64,000 nucleotides of DNA from Flavobacteriaceae bacterium GF1 (GTDB lineage Bacteria > Bacteroidota > Bacteroidia > Flavobacteriales > Flavobacteriaceae). Positions within the stretch are counted from its first letter, which is position 1. The number at the start of each line of letters is the position of its first letter. The stretch lies in contig WNKP01000005.1 in the NCBI GenBank assembly GCA_009797885.1, positions 186,001-250,000 of the forward strand, in the 5' to 3' direction. The translations under genes and the position numbers were made by a program. The notes under the pieces were generated by a model. The model did not search any database and had not been told where the DNA came from. It worked only from the letters and a program-made list of their open reading frames with translations. Shown here in pieces: positions 54,922 to 63,619 of the stretch.

Positions 54922-55971
54922 GTGAAGATAAGGCATAAATATATGCTCAGGGCCATTGCACTGGGCAAGAATGCGTTCGGCTCCGCAGCTCCAAATCCAA
55001 TGGTAGGATGTTGTATCGTGCACAACGACACCATTATTGGAGAAGGTTTCACCAGCGCTTATGGAGGAGCCCACGCTGAGGTCAATGCCATAAACTCCGT
55101 AAGGGATAAGGCATTGTTGTTGGAATCCACCTTATATGTTACCCTGGAACCCTGCTCCCATTTCGGAAATACCCCACCATGCAGTGATTTGATCATTCGG
55201 CACCAAATTCCAAAAGTGGTTATTGGATTAAAAGATCCACATACCAAGGTAGCGGGCAAAGGAATTGAAAAGCTTAAGGCCGCAGGGGTTTCGGTGGAAG
55301 TTGGGATATTGGAGGAAGCCTGTAGGGCACATCACAAAAGGTTTCTGACCTTCCATGAAAAAAAGAGGCCCTTTATTATCTTAAAGTGGGCACAAAGTTG
55401 GGATGGTTTTATTGCTCTCACCCCGGATAAAAGAACAACATCCCCAGCACCTTTTTGGATTACCAATACCTACTCCAGGCAATTGGTCCATCAATGGCGA
55501 AGCGGGGAACAGGCCATTTTGGTAGGAACCCGGACCGTAATCGCAGACAATCCTAAATTGGACGTACGCCACTGGAAAGGCAAAAATCCGATTCGAATAG
55601 TTTTGGACAGATCTTTGAAGATCCCGAAAGAATATAATGTGATGGACGGTACCATCAAAACCATTGTACTTACTGAAGTTGATACGCAATCGAATTCCAA
55701 CAGTTTGATATTTGAAAAGATAGATTTTGAAAAGGAACTGGCGCATCAAGTTTGCAAGGTACTTTACCGGCATCATATAGCCTCGGTCATTATAGAAGGA
55801 GGGGCTACAACACTTCAGACATTTATTGAGGCCAATTTATGGGATGAAGCATGGATATTTAAAGGACAGACAACCCTAACCTCTGGAATACCCGCACCAA
55901 AGATATCCGGGAAAATACAATCCATCACCTCCCTGTTTGGCGACTCCTTAACCCTTTTGAAATATGATTAA
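54922..55971 (+). CDS. ribD: bifunctional riboflavin biosynthesis protein RibD
   Basis: 349 residues from a GTG start at 54922 (MKIRHKYMLRAIALGKNAFG); the later ATG at 54943 would cut a conserved helix. Deaminase: His51-Ala-Glu53 (GGAHAEVNA), Cys78 and Cys87 (LEPCSHFGNTPPCSDL). Reductase: FIILKWAQSWDGFIA, WRSGEQAILVGTRTVIADNP, SVIIEGGATTLQTFIE. It carries out deamination and NADPH reduction after GTP cyclohydrolase II. Overlaps the HAD gene by 8 bp. Confidence 0.95.
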   Translation: MKIRHKYMLRAIALGKNAFGSAAPNPMVGCCIVHNDTIIGEGFTSAYGGAHAEVNAINSVRDKALLLESTLYVTLEPCSHFGNTPPCSDLIIRHQIPKVVIGLKDPHTKVAGKGIEKLKAAGVSVEVGILEEACRAHHKRFLTFHEKKRPFIILKWAQSWDGFIALTPDKRTTSPAPFWITNTYSRQLVHQWRSGEQAILVGTRTVIADNPKLDVRHWKGKNPIRIVLDRSLKIPKEYNVMDGTIKTIVLTEVDTQSNSNSLIFEKIDFEKELAHQVCKVLYRHHIASVIIEGGATTLQTFIEANLWDEAWIFKGQTTLTSGIPAPKISGKIQSITSLFGDSLTLLKYD

Positions 55972-56569
55972 GAATATTATCCTTGATTTTGGGGACATCT
56001 TTATTAATTTGGACAAACCGGCGACAGCACTTGAAATGACCAAATATGGTTTTGCAGAAATCACACCGGAATTGGATACCCTGTTCAAGAACTATGAAAT
56101 GGGATTGGTCAGTTCTGATGACTTCTTAAATTATACCGGACATCTTTTTCCAAAAGCGAGTAGACAGAACCTTATTGATGCCTGGAATGCCATTTTTTTG
56201 GATTTTCCCGATGAACGCCTGGAATATGTGGAATCCCTCGCCAAAGAAGGACACTACCGTCTTTTTCTTCTTAGCAATACAAATGAAATTCATATAGATT
56301 ATGTGAAAGGGACAATGGGAATTGGAAAATTCCAACGTTTTAAGAATTCTTTTGAAGTTTTCTACCTTTCCCACGAAATGGGAAAACGTAAACCTGACTT
56401 AGCCATATTCCAGCAAGTTCTGGAGGAGAATGGACTTATTTCCGAGGAAACCTTTTTTGTGGACGATATCAAGGAGAATACGGATGCGGCTTCCAGATTG
56501 GGCATCAAGACCTGGAATCTGATCGTGGGCAGAGAGGATATTACCGAACTAAAGGCCCATCTCCAATGA
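55964..56569 (+). CDS. HAD-superfamily hydrolase (subfamily IA)
   Basis: 201 residues. The nucleophile loop is IILDFGDIFINLD: Asp8 is present but the usual +2 Asp is Gly, as in YihX-like members. FLLSNTNEIH supplies the second motif Ser/Thr, and KRKPDLAIFQQVL the Lys; VDDIKENTDAASRLG the closing acidic pair. Likely a sugar-phosphate or nucleotide phosphatase. Its placement just after ribD invites the thought that it dephosphorylates the RibD product, but the family match is not specific. Confidence 0.85.
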   Translation: MIKNIILDFGDIFINLDKPATALEMTKYGFAEITPELDTLFKNYEMGLVSSDDFLNYTGHLFPKASRQNLIDAWNAIFLDFPDERLEYVESLAKEGHYRLFLLSNTNEIHIDYVKGTMGIGKFQRFKNSFEVFYLSHEMGKRKPDLAIFQQVLEENGLISEETFFVDDIKENTDAASRLGIKTWNLIVGREDITELKAHLQ

Positions 56570-57429
56570 TAGATCTGGCCCTGAGCGTACTTTGCTCCAG
56601 TCTCATCTTTGTGGTCTTCAAATTGTTTTCGGTCCATAAGGTCCATACCTTATCGGCCATAATTACCAACTATGTCGTGGCCAGTATCTGTGGATTGGTA
56701 TTCAATCCTTTAACCATCAGCCTGCCACAGCTTATGTCCAAACCTTGGTTTTTGGGCACCGTACTGCTTGGCGTATTTTTCCTTTTGGTGTTCAACATTA
56801 TGGCCAAATCTTCCCAAATTAACGGGGTGGGCGTTACTTCCGTGGCTACAAAAATGTCTTTGGTGGTTCCTGTGTTGTTCGCCGTCATGTATTATAGGGA
56901 TAAACTTTCCATTCTTCAGATTATGGGGATTATCCTGGCACTTGCCGCGGTTTATCTGGCCTCCAGTAGGGAAAGTGGCCTAAAGATGGAGAGGAACCAT
57001 TTGTGGTTGCCCGTATTGGTATTTCTCGGTTCCGGATGTATTGATACCAGCATCAAATTTATTCAAGAAGGCTATTTAATGGACAGTGACTATCCTATTT
57101 TTTCTTCTACGGTTTTTGGAGCTGCCGCCCTTTCCGGTTTTGTTTTTCTTGGGATAAAGGGCACAGGAACCGCTGCAAACTTTCGTTTTAAAAGTGTATT
57201 GGGCGGGATTGGTCTGGGAATCCCCAATTATTTTTCGATCTTCTTCTTGCTAAGGGCCCTCAACCATGACAGTTTGAACAGTGCCTCCATATTCACCATT
57301 AACAATGTCGCCATTGTATTGTTCACTACCTTGCTCGGTATTATCCTGTTCAAAGAGATTTTGACCTCAAAAAACTGGCTCGGGGTAGGTCTTGCAGTAA
57401 TCAGTATTGTTTTGGTAGCTTTGTTTTGA
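56566..57429 (+). CDS. EamA/DMT-type transporter
   Basis: 287 residues with ten hydrophobic helices in two five-helix halves (LALSVLCSSLIFVVFKLFSV; WFLGTVLLGVFFLLVFNIMA; SLVVPVLFAVMYYRDKLSIL; IMGIILALAAVYLASSRESG ... FTTLLGIILFKEILTSKNWL; VGLAVISIVLVALF). The start overlaps the HAD gene by 4 bp and the stop shares one base with the yigZ ATG. Inner-membrane metabolite exporter; substrate unknown. Confidence 0.87.
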   Translation: MIDLALSVLCSSLIFVVFKLFSVHKVHTLSAIITNYVVASICGLVFNPLTISLPQLMSKPWFLGTVLLGVFFLLVFNIMAKSSQINGVGVTSVATKMSLVVPVLFAVMYYRDKLSILQIMGIILALAAVYLASSRESGLKMERNHLWLPVLVFLGSGCIDTSIKFIQEGYLMDSDYPIFSSTVFGAAALSGFVFLGIKGTGTAANFRFKSVLGGIGLGIPNYFSIFFLLRALNHDSLNSASIFTINNVAIVLFTTLLGIILFKEILTSKNWLGVGLAVISIVLVALF

Positions 57430-58040
57430 TGCATTCCCCATCCGATAGCTATAAAACCATTGCCCAACCATCAACAGTAGTACTTTTCAAAGATCGGAAG
57501 AGCAAATTCTATGGTCAGGCCTTTCCATTGGAAACGCCAGAAGAGGTAAAACCTATCTTGGAATCCCTGAAAAAACAGTACCCTTCGGCAAACCACTTTT
57601 GTTATGCCTGGCAAATGGGCATTGGAAAACCGAACTATCGGGCCAATGATGATGGGGAACCTAAAAATTCCGCTGGAATGCCTATTTATGGACAGATCCA
57701 ATCTTTTGAAGTGACTAATATTCTTCTGGTCGTCGTTCGTGTGTTTGGAGGTGCCAAACTAGGGGTAAGTGGATTGATCAACGCCTATAGAACAGCATCC
57801 CAAATGGCTTTGGAAACCGCAGTTATCAAGGAACGATTGATTCAAACGATTTTAGAACTGCAGTTCCAGTACGACCGCATGAATGAGGTGATGCGTACGT
57901 TAAAAAGGTTTAAGGTCCATATTGTTTCACAGAAGATGGAAATTCAATGTCTCCTTAAAATTGCAGTGCCCAAGAGCGAAACAGAAAAGGTACGACAAGG
58001 ATTGGAAAAAATCCGGCATTTGAATATTACGATACTTTAA
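57429..58040 (+). CDS. yigZ: YigZ/IMPACT family protein (UPF0029)
   Basis: 203 residues from the ATG at 57429. N-terminal IMPACT domain: FKDRKSKFYGQAFPLETPEE, HFCYAWQMG, YRANDDGEPKNSAGMPIYGQ, VVVRVFGGAKLGVSGLINAY. The C-terminal ~65 residues fit the DUF1949 ferredoxin-like fold. The function is not settled; eukaryotic relatives regulate translation. Last gene of the ribD-HAD-EamA-yigZ overlapping set; converges with a thioesterase. Confidence 0.92.
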   Translation: MHSPSDSYKTIAQPSTVVLFKDRKSKFYGQAFPLETPEEVKPILESLKKQYPSANHFCYAWQMGIGKPNYRANDDGEPKNSAGMPIYGQIQSFEVTNILLVVVRVFGGAKLGVSGLINAYRTASQMALETAVIKERLIQTILELQFQYDRMNEVMRTLKRFKVHIVSQKMEIQCLLKIAVPKSETEKVRQGLEKIRHLNITIL

Positions 58041-58432
58041 TCCAATTTGTCTAAAATGTATTCTGGACATTTCATGGGTTTTAAGGTGTGTTTATCCATA
58101 AATGCCAAAACCGTAGAGGCTTCTGCCAGTAACTCCCCACTTTCATTACGGATTTTATAATCAAAGGTAATCTTTACCATGGGTCTGTTTACCAATATGG
58201 TTTCAATTGTAAGAAGGTCATCGTACTTAGCAGATTTTTTGTAATCGATTTGTAGGTGTATTACGGGAAGGATAATTCCATCCTCTTCCATTTCCTTATA
58301 AGTTAACCCGAGTTTACGTAGCCACTCCGTGCGTCCAATTTCCAGATAGTCAACATAATTGCCATGGTATACCACACCCATTTGGTCCGTTTCCGCATAG
58401 CGGACGCGGAAAGAAAAGTGATTTAAATTCAT
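58037..58432 (-). CDS. acyl-CoA thioesterase (YbgC/4HBT family)
   Basis: 131 residues, one hotdog domain. The active-site segment RVRYAETDQMGVVYHGNYVD (9-28), with Asp and the following YHGNYV, is the YbgC signature. Hydrolyses acyl-CoA thioesters; in many bacteria the gene is linked to Tol-Pal, but here it is next to dnaA on the other strand. Overlaps the yigZ stop by 4 bp. Confidence 0.92.
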   Translation of the reverse strand: MNLNHFSFRVRYAETDQMGVVYHGNYVDYLEIGRTEWLRKLGLTYKEMEEDGIILPVIHLQIDYKKSAKYDDLLTIETILVNRPMVKITFDYKIRNESGELLAEASTVLAFMDKHTLKPMKCPEYILDKLD

Positions 58433-58538
58433 TTTGTTTCGCGAAAAAGTATATATTTATAGGCTTTGTAACTGCGATTGAAACATGCGAAAAAAAAAGT
58501 ACATTTTCAACGGGTAAATGATTTTTTTTTTAGGTTTT

Positions 58539-58547
58539 TTGTCCACA
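58539..58547 (+). promoter_or_regulatory. candidate DnaA box upstream of dnaA
   Basis: TTGTCCACA differs by one base from the DnaA box TTATCCACA, 88 bp before the dnaA ATG, in an AT-rich region. A single box fits DnaA autoregulation. I see no cluster of boxes that would support an origin in this gap. Confidence 0.35.
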
Positions 58548-58634
58548 TATTTGTCGCGTTCTAAGCATCAGGGAAAACCCCTAAAGTTTTAATAAAAACT
58601 TTTACACTAACCAGCAAACTAAGGAACTTTTAGC

Positions 58635-60059
58635 ATGAATGTTACTGCGTCTTCCGTTTGGGAAAATTGTTTGGCTTTTATCCAAGATAACATCCAACCG
58701 CAGGCATTCAAAACATGGTTCCTTCCCATTAAACCGGTCAAGCTTTCCGATAGTGCTTTGAGTATTGAGGTGCCCAGTAAGTTTTTTTACGAATGGTTGG
58801 AAGAACATTATGTGAAGTTATTAAAAGTTGCCCTGCGCAAAGAGCTGGGTCCAAACGCCAAATTGATTTATCTGATTAAAATGGAGAACAAATATGGCAA
58901 TAAGGAACCCTTTACGGAAAAAATTCCAAGTTCCAACCGTTCTGCTTTGATTCCACAAGAACTGGATGTTCCCATTACGTCTAAAAATCCAGAGCTGAAA
59001 AACCCTTTTGTAATTCCCGGTATCAGGAACATCAAAATTGAGTCACAACTCAATGCCAATTACAATTTTGACAATTTTTTGGAAGGGGACTCCAACCGTT
59101 TGGCGCGTTCGGCAGGCATGGCCGTGGCCAACAAACCGGGCGGCACTTCATTTAATCCCTTAATGGTATTTGGAGGTGTTGGTTTGGGGAAAACCCATTT
59201 GGCCCATGCCATAGGGGTAGAAATCAAGGACAAGTACCCAGAAAAGACCGTTCTCTATATTTCCGCAGAAAAGTTTACCCAACAGTATATTGAATCCGTA
59301 AAAAAGAATACCCGAAACGATTTCATCCACTTTTACCAATTGATCGATGTACTGATCATTGATGATGTACAGTTCTTGTCCGGCAAATCCGGAACACAAG
59401 ATGTGTTCTTTCATATTTTCAACCACTTGCACCAAAACGGAAAACAGGTCATATTGACTTCGGACAAGGCTCCTGTGGACATGCAGGATATTGAACAACG
59501 ACTGCTTTCCAGATTCAAATGGGGACTCTCAGCAGAGTTACAAAGTCCGGATTACGAAACCCGGGTTTCCATATTAAGAAACAAATTGTACCGCGATGGT
59601 GTTGAAATGTCCGATGAGATTGTAGATCATGTGGCAAAGAACATCAAGACCAATATTCGCGAATTGGAGGGTGCCATTATTTCCTTGATTGCGCAAGCCT
59701 CTTTTACCAGAAAGGAAGTCACCCTGGAACTGGCACAGCAAATTGTTGAAAAATTCGTCAAGAATACCAAGCGGGAGGTTTCCATAGATTATATCCAAAA
59801 AGTCGTTTCGGACTATTTTGAAATGGATGTGGCCACACTGCAATCCAAGACCAGAAAGCGCCATATTGTCCAGGCAAGACAGCTGGCCATGTTCTTTGCC
59901 AAAAAGTTCACCAAAGCCTCCCTGGCAAGTATAGGCTCACAAATTGGCAAACGGGATCACGCCACCGTACTACATGCCTGTAAAACTGTGGAGAACCTGG
60001 CGGAGACCGATAAACAGTTCCGTAAATACAAGGAAGACCTCAACAAAAAATTCTCCTAA
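58635..60059 (+). CDS. dnaA: chromosomal replication initiator DnaA
   Basis: 474 residues. Domain I (1-85: VWENCLAFIQDNIQPQAFKT), short domain II linker, AAA+ domain III (~140-360) with P-loop GGVGLGKT (180-187), DVLIIDDVQFLSGK (Walker B), arginine finger in QRLLSRFKWGL; domain IV DNA binding with the signature GKRDHATVLHACKTV. ATP-DnaA opens oriC. The 202-bp upstream gap has one DnaA-box-like site. Followed by a phosphatase gene 11 bp later. Confidence 0.97.
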   Translation: MNVTASSVWENCLAFIQDNIQPQAFKTWFLPIKPVKLSDSALSIEVPSKFFYEWLEEHYVKLLKVALRKELGPNAKLIYLIKMENKYGNKEPFTEKIPSSNRSALIPQELDVPITSKNPELKNPFVIPGIRNIKIESQLNANYNFDNFLEGDSNRLARSAGMAVANKPGGTSFNPLMVFGGVGLGKTHLAHAIGVEIKDKYPEKTVLYISAEKFTQQYIESVKKNTRNDFIHFYQLIDVLIIDDVQFLSGKSGTQDVFFHIFNHLHQNGKQVILTSDKAPVDMQDIEQRLLSRFKWGLSAELQSPDYETRVSILRNKLYRDGVEMSDEIVDHVAKNIKTNIRELEGAIISLIAQASFTRKEVTLELAQQIVEKFVKNTKREVSIDYIQKVVSDYFEMDVATLQSKTRKRHIVQARQLAMFFAKKFTKASLASIGSQIGKRDHATVLHACKTVENLAETDKQFRKYKEDLNKKFS

Positions 60060-60070
60060 CACCTTCTTTA

Positions 60071-60532
60071 ATGACCAAAATTCTAATGGTATGTTTGGGG
60101 AATATTTGTAGATCCCCATTGGCCGAAGGTATCTTAAAATCAAAGGTAGATCCTTCGGAAGTCCAAGTAGATTCGGCAGGAACCGCCGGGTACCATGTAG
60201 GAAGCCTCCCAGATCCACGATCAATGGATGTCGCGCGCAAACATGGTATTGACATTGGGAACCAAGAATGCAGAAAGTTCACTTCCCTGGACTTTAAGGA
60301 ATTTGACCGAATCTACGTTATGGATAAGAGCAATTATGCCAATGTCATCGCACTTTCCAAAACAAAAGAAGAAGAAGAAAAAGTAAAATTGCTTTTGGAG
60401 GTCGCCGAATTGGGTGTTGCGGAAGTCCCCGATCCCTATTATGGCGGACAGGATGGTTTTGAATACGTTTATCAATTAATAGACAGGGCGTGCGATCAAA
60501 TTGTCAAGGATTTGGGAAATGGAGGAAAATAA
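60071..60532 (+). CDS. low-molecular-weight protein-tyrosine phosphatase
   Basis: 153 residues. P-loop VCLGNICRSP with Cys8 and Arg14, and the general acid Asp in EVPDPYYGG. VDSAGTAGYHVGSLPDPRSM is typical. It removes phosphate from tyrosine (or arginine) residues. Bacterial tyrosine-kinase partners are not nearby; the gene is in a run after dnaA, 11 bp downstream, and overlaps the following methyltransferase by 14 bp. Confidence 0.93.
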   Translation: MTKILMVCLGNICRSPLAEGILKSKVDPSEVQVDSAGTAGYHVGSLPDPRSMDVARKHGIDIGNQECRKFTSLDFKEFDRIYVMDKSNYANVIALSKTKEEEEKVKLLLEVAELGVAEVPDPYYGGQDGFEYVYQLIDRACDQIVKDLGNGGK

Positions 60533-61250
60533 GGGTCCGAATTTAGTGGTAGGGAAACTCTATTTGGTCCCAACAATGTTGGGTGACAATGCACCGTTGG
60601 AAGTACTCCCCATATCCATAAAACGTACCATTGAGAATGTGGATCACTATATAGCGGAAAATGAAAAGTCGGCCAGAAGGTTCATTAAACGCATAAGCCC
60701 TGCAAAAAATCAACCGGACCTCCACTTTGAACTATTGAATAAATATACGGACCCCACTGAAATTCCCACCTTTCTGGATGCATGCATCCAAGGCTTTGAT
60801 ATGGTATTGCTGTCTGAGGCAGGTGCCCCAGGGATTGCAGATCCAGGAGCAGATGTAGTCCGTATTGCCCATAAGAAAAAAATACAGGTGGTTCCCATGG
60901 TTGGCCCCTCTTCCATTACCATGGCAATGATGGCAAGCGGCATGAACGGTCAAAACTTCGCTTTTACGGGATACTTGCCAATAGATACGGCGCTCAGGGG
61001 AAAAGCCATCAAATCCCTGGAAAAACTATCATTGGAAACGGGGCAGGCCCAAATCTTTATTGAGACGCCCTACCGCAATGAAAAGCTATTCCAGGAACTC
61101 ATTAAAAAACTAAGGCCTTCCACCCTACTTTGTGTTGCCTGCGATATTACCTTACCATCTGAACAAATTGTCACAAAGACAGCCAATGAATGGAAAAGAT
61201 ATCCATTGGATTTACAAAAAAGACCCACGGTCTTTATTATCCAGGCGTGA
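60519..61250 (+). CDS. tetrapyrrole-methylase-fold SAM-dependent methyltransferase (RsmI-related)
   Basis: 243 residues from the ATG at 60519. The fold is that of RsmI: GKLYLVPTMLGDNAPLEVLP replaces RsmI's LYIVATPIGNLGD; then LLSEAGAPGIADPGADVVRI (RsmI: GTPLISDPG), VVPMVGPSSITMAMMASGMN, FAFTGYLP, IETPYRNEKLF. The differing N-terminal loop suggests a sister family rather than RsmI itself, which methylates C1402 of 16S rRNA. Substrate unproven. Coupled to the phosphatase gene by overlap. Confidence 0.85.
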   Translation: MEENKGPNLVVGKLYLVPTMLGDNAPLEVLPISIKRTIENVDHYIAENEKSARRFIKRISPAKNQPDLHFELLNKYTDPTEIPTFLDACIQGFDMVLLSEAGAPGIADPGADVVRIAHKKKIQVVPMVGPSSITMAMMASGMNGQNFAFTGYLPIDTALRGKAIKSLEKLSLETGQAQIFIETPYRNEKLFQELIKKLRPSTLLCVACDITLPSEQIVTKTANEWKRYPLDLQKRPTVFIIQA

Positions 61251-61259
61251 TTCTTTTTC

Positions 61260-61907
61260 TCAGACCCTGGGATTGTTCTGTGCTTTTATTTGAGAAATAT
61301 CGTATCCACCAAATTTGTTGATATAAATGGCTATGGTACTGCCATAAGCATCGGAGAAATCCGTCCGTCCATAAGAACGGAGGTATTTCTTAACATTGCC
61401 GGCCCCGGCTAAGTGCGCTGCCGCAACAATACCGGATTCGGTAATGGTTACACCGTTTATCCTTTTCCCTACAAAACGTTTGATATCCCTTCTTAATATC
61501 CACTTATTCCGGGCAACATTCATTTTAAATAATGTTTCCTGAAGAATGGGGCTGTTAAGGAAATCATCGGTATCGTGAACACCCATTAGTTTTAAGGTAT
61601 TCCTTCCAAACTGGTATTTCCCCAAATATCCCAAAGTGTTTATGGTAGTGTAGTTTCCTTGTGACTCCTTGAACGCCAGTGCTTCCTTGAAACCAAGAAA
61701 GGACCTGTCCAGGAAAACTGAGGTCGAAAATTCCTCTTGGGTGTCCAGGGAAGTTTCTGGTTCGACCCAGTAGCATTCATCCAAACCACTTTTTAACGCT
61801 GGTGGAACCTCTATTCTTTTTGGTTCAACACTAAAAGTGGCAAAACTGGTCAAAATGGCAATTATGGCAAGATGACCTAAAAAATAAATCCATCTTTTCA
61901 TAAACAT
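61260..61907 (-). CDS. lysozyme/transglycosylase-like exported protein
   Basis: 215 residues. Signal anchor 1-26 (WIYFLGHLAIIAILTSFATF). After a linker, residues ~70-200 look like a lysozyme-fold SLT domain: ALAFKESQGNYTTINTLGYL with the putative catalytic Glu81 and the ES-QG-Y pattern, GKYQFGRNTLKLMG, and IVAAAHLAGAGNVKKYLRSY. Likely acts on peptidoglycan in the periplasm. MltG, another transglycosylase, is the next gene on the same strand upstream (141 bp away), which fits cell-wall work. Confidence 0.78.
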   Translation of the reverse strand: MFMKRWIYFLGHLAIIAILTSFATFSVEPKRIEVPPALKSGLDECYWVEPETSLDTQEEFSTSVFLDRSFLGFKEALAFKESQGNYTTINTLGYLGKYQFGRNTLKLMGVHDTDDFLNSPILQETLFKMNVARNKWILRRDIKRFVGKRINGVTITESGIVAAAHLAGAGNVKKYLRSYGRTDFSDAYGSTIAIYINKFGGYDISQIKAQNNPRV

Positions 61908-61943
61908 ATAGTTGCGAATCTACCTTAGATTCAATTTAGCCGG

Positions 61944-61951
61944 CAAATATA
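61944..61951 (-). promoter_or_regulatory. -7 promoter element (TATATTTG) for the lysozyme-like gene
   Basis: Minus-strand TATATTTG, the same octamer as in the ffs promoter, 36 bp before the ATG at 61907. No TTG at the -33 distance. Confidence 0.45.
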
Positions 61952-62048
61952 GTGGGGGTTTTGTTAAACTTGAATGATAAAAGTCATAAGTTTTTGCCAA
62001 AAACGGGGTGAATCCGGTTGAACAGGCAAAAAAATCGTTGAAGCAGCC

Positions 62049-63095
62049 TTATCGCCTGATTTTCTGTTGGTTCAACCACTCGACGTACTGTACTTTATTG
62101 CGGTTGTGCTGCTGTAAGCTCCCTGCAAACTTGTGATAACCAAAGTTGGAAACGTCCGCGACAAAGTAAAAATAGCTATGCTCTTCCGCATTCAAAACAG
62201 CATCCAGGGAAGATATGTCCGGCATGGTTATCGGTCCTGGAGGTACCCCTGAATATTTATAGGTATTGTATGGCGAATCCATTTCCAAATCCCTATAAAG
62301 GACCCTTTTTATAATAGTATCAAAATTTCCCGTTTCCTTTTTAATGGCATGGATGACCGTTGGATCGGCCTGTAATAGCATTCCCTTTTGTAATCGGTTA
62401 ATATAAACGCCTGCAACCCTTGGACGTTCATCTACTTTTACCGTTTCCTTCTGAACGATTGCCGCGAGTGAAGAAACCTCGGTTAAGGTTAAACCCAACT
62501 CCTGGGCTTTCTTTTTTCGGTCCTCATTCCAAAAACGATGGTACTCCTTAAACATGCGGTCTCTGAATTCCTTGGCATCGGTGTTCCAAAAAAACTCATA
62601 GGTATTGGGCAAATAGGGCGTAATCATATTGTCATTGTCAAACCCATTTTCCGCAAGAAAAGCAGTATCCTTAAATACCTGCACCAGGGCCAAACTATCC
62701 GCTTCCAATTGTTGTGCGATTCTCCCTGCCAAGTCTTCAACGGTTTCCTGATTGTTAAAGGAAACCTTGACCGGAATATTGGCACTTCGCAAGGAATTGA
62801 TAATGTCATTATTGTTCATTCCCCTTTTAATGGCGTATTTCCCTGCCTTTATATTGGAAGTATACCCCTTACGCTGTGCCACGGCCTCAAAAGAACCAAG
62901 GTTTTTGACCAATGGTTCCACTAACGACTTTACCTCATCGAAATTCGAATCAGAGGGAATAAAAACATAAGCTTTCTCATTCCCAAAAGCGGTATTGGGG
63001 TTAAAAATGGCACTGTATATCTGATACGCGACAACACCACAGATAACCAGTCCCAAAATGGCGGTGGCCCAAAGTACTTTTTTAAGATTGCTCAA
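62049..63095 (-). CDS. mltG: endolytic murein transglycosylase MltG
   Basis: 348 residues. One N-terminal TM helix (8-28), LysM-like subdomain (~40-110) and the YceG domain with catalytic Glu217 in SLAAIVQKETVKVDERPRVA, then VYINRLQKGMLLQADPTVIH, DSPYNTYKYSGVPPGPI and YFYFVADVSNFGYHKFAGSL. It cuts nascent glycan strands in the periplasm and sets their length. Overlaps the GNAT gene by 4 bp, so the order is dapF-GNAT-mltG. Confidence 0.96.
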   Translation of the reverse strand: MSNLKKVLWATAILGLVICGVVAYQIYSAIFNPNTAFGNEKAYVFIPSDSNFDEVKSLVEPLVKNLGSFEAVAQRKGYTSNIKAGKYAIKRGMNNNDIINSLRSANIPVKVSFNNQETVEDLAGRIAQQLEADSLALVQVFKDTAFLAENGFDNDNMITPYLPNTYEFFWNTDAKEFRDRMFKEYHRFWNEDRKKKAQELGLTLTEVSSLAAIVQKETVKVDERPRVAGVYINRLQKGMLLQADPTVIHAIKKETGNFDTIIKRVLYRDLEMDSPYNTYKYSGVPPGPITMPDISSLDAVLNAEEHSYFYFVADVSNFGYHKFAGSLQQHNRNKVQYVEWLNQQKIRR

Positions 63096-63619
63096 GGTTT
63101 CAGTTTTTGATATAACAATTCATTTTTAAATTTTCCATCCCACCGAATCCAATCCTTTTTTAGGCCTACCTGCTGAAAACCCAATTTTTCAAACAAATGG
63201 ATGCTCATAAGATTATCTTCTAAAATATTCGCATATACCTGATGCAACTCCAGCACGGAAAATGTATAATCCAATAATAAGGAAAGTGCTTCCGCCCCCA
63301 ATCCTCTATTTCTATTGGTGGTATTTAAAATGATGCCTATACCTGCACGGCTATGTTTTGGGTCAAAGTCAAACAAGTCTATAAACCCTACACTTTCGTC
63401 CTTTGGGTTACATATACACAGACGCAACTGTTTAACCTCGTAGATATCGCGATGGGCATTCTCCAAATAATTCTTTAACACAGCTCTGGAGTAGGGTTTT
63501 AGGGTATTGCTTATTTCCCATATTTCCGTGTCGTTCTCCAGCGCATAAAGGAAATCCAAATCCTTTGGTTCCAAAGCCCTCAGCTTGCAGTGTTTTCCCT
63601 TTAGGATTGGCATTCCCAT
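63092..63619 (-). CDS. GNAT N-acetyltransferase (RimJ/RimL-like)
   Basis: 175 residues (a start at 63613 is equally possible). ILKGKHCKLRALEPKDLDFL, YEVKQLRLCICNPKDESVGF, the acetyl-CoA loop GIILNTTNRNRGLGAEALSL, and ILEDNLMSIHLFEKLGFQQV are typical of the RimJ/L subgroup. It overlaps dapF by 19 bp and mltG by 4 bp. It could acetylate an amino group on a wall or ribosomal protein; not proven. Confidence 0.92.
   Translation of the reverse strand: MGMPILKGKHCKLRALEPKDLDFLYALENDTEIWEISNTLKPYSRAVLKNYLENAHRDIYEVKQLRLCICNPKDESVGFIDLFDFDPKHSRAGIGIILNTTNRNRGLGAEALSLLLDYTFSVLELHQVYANILEDNLMSIHLFEKLGFQQVGLKKDWIRWDGKFKNELLYQKLKP

Noticed and set aside
58433-58634. Replication origin next to dnaA
   Set aside because: Only one DnaA-box-like site is visible; origins need a cluster and skew data.
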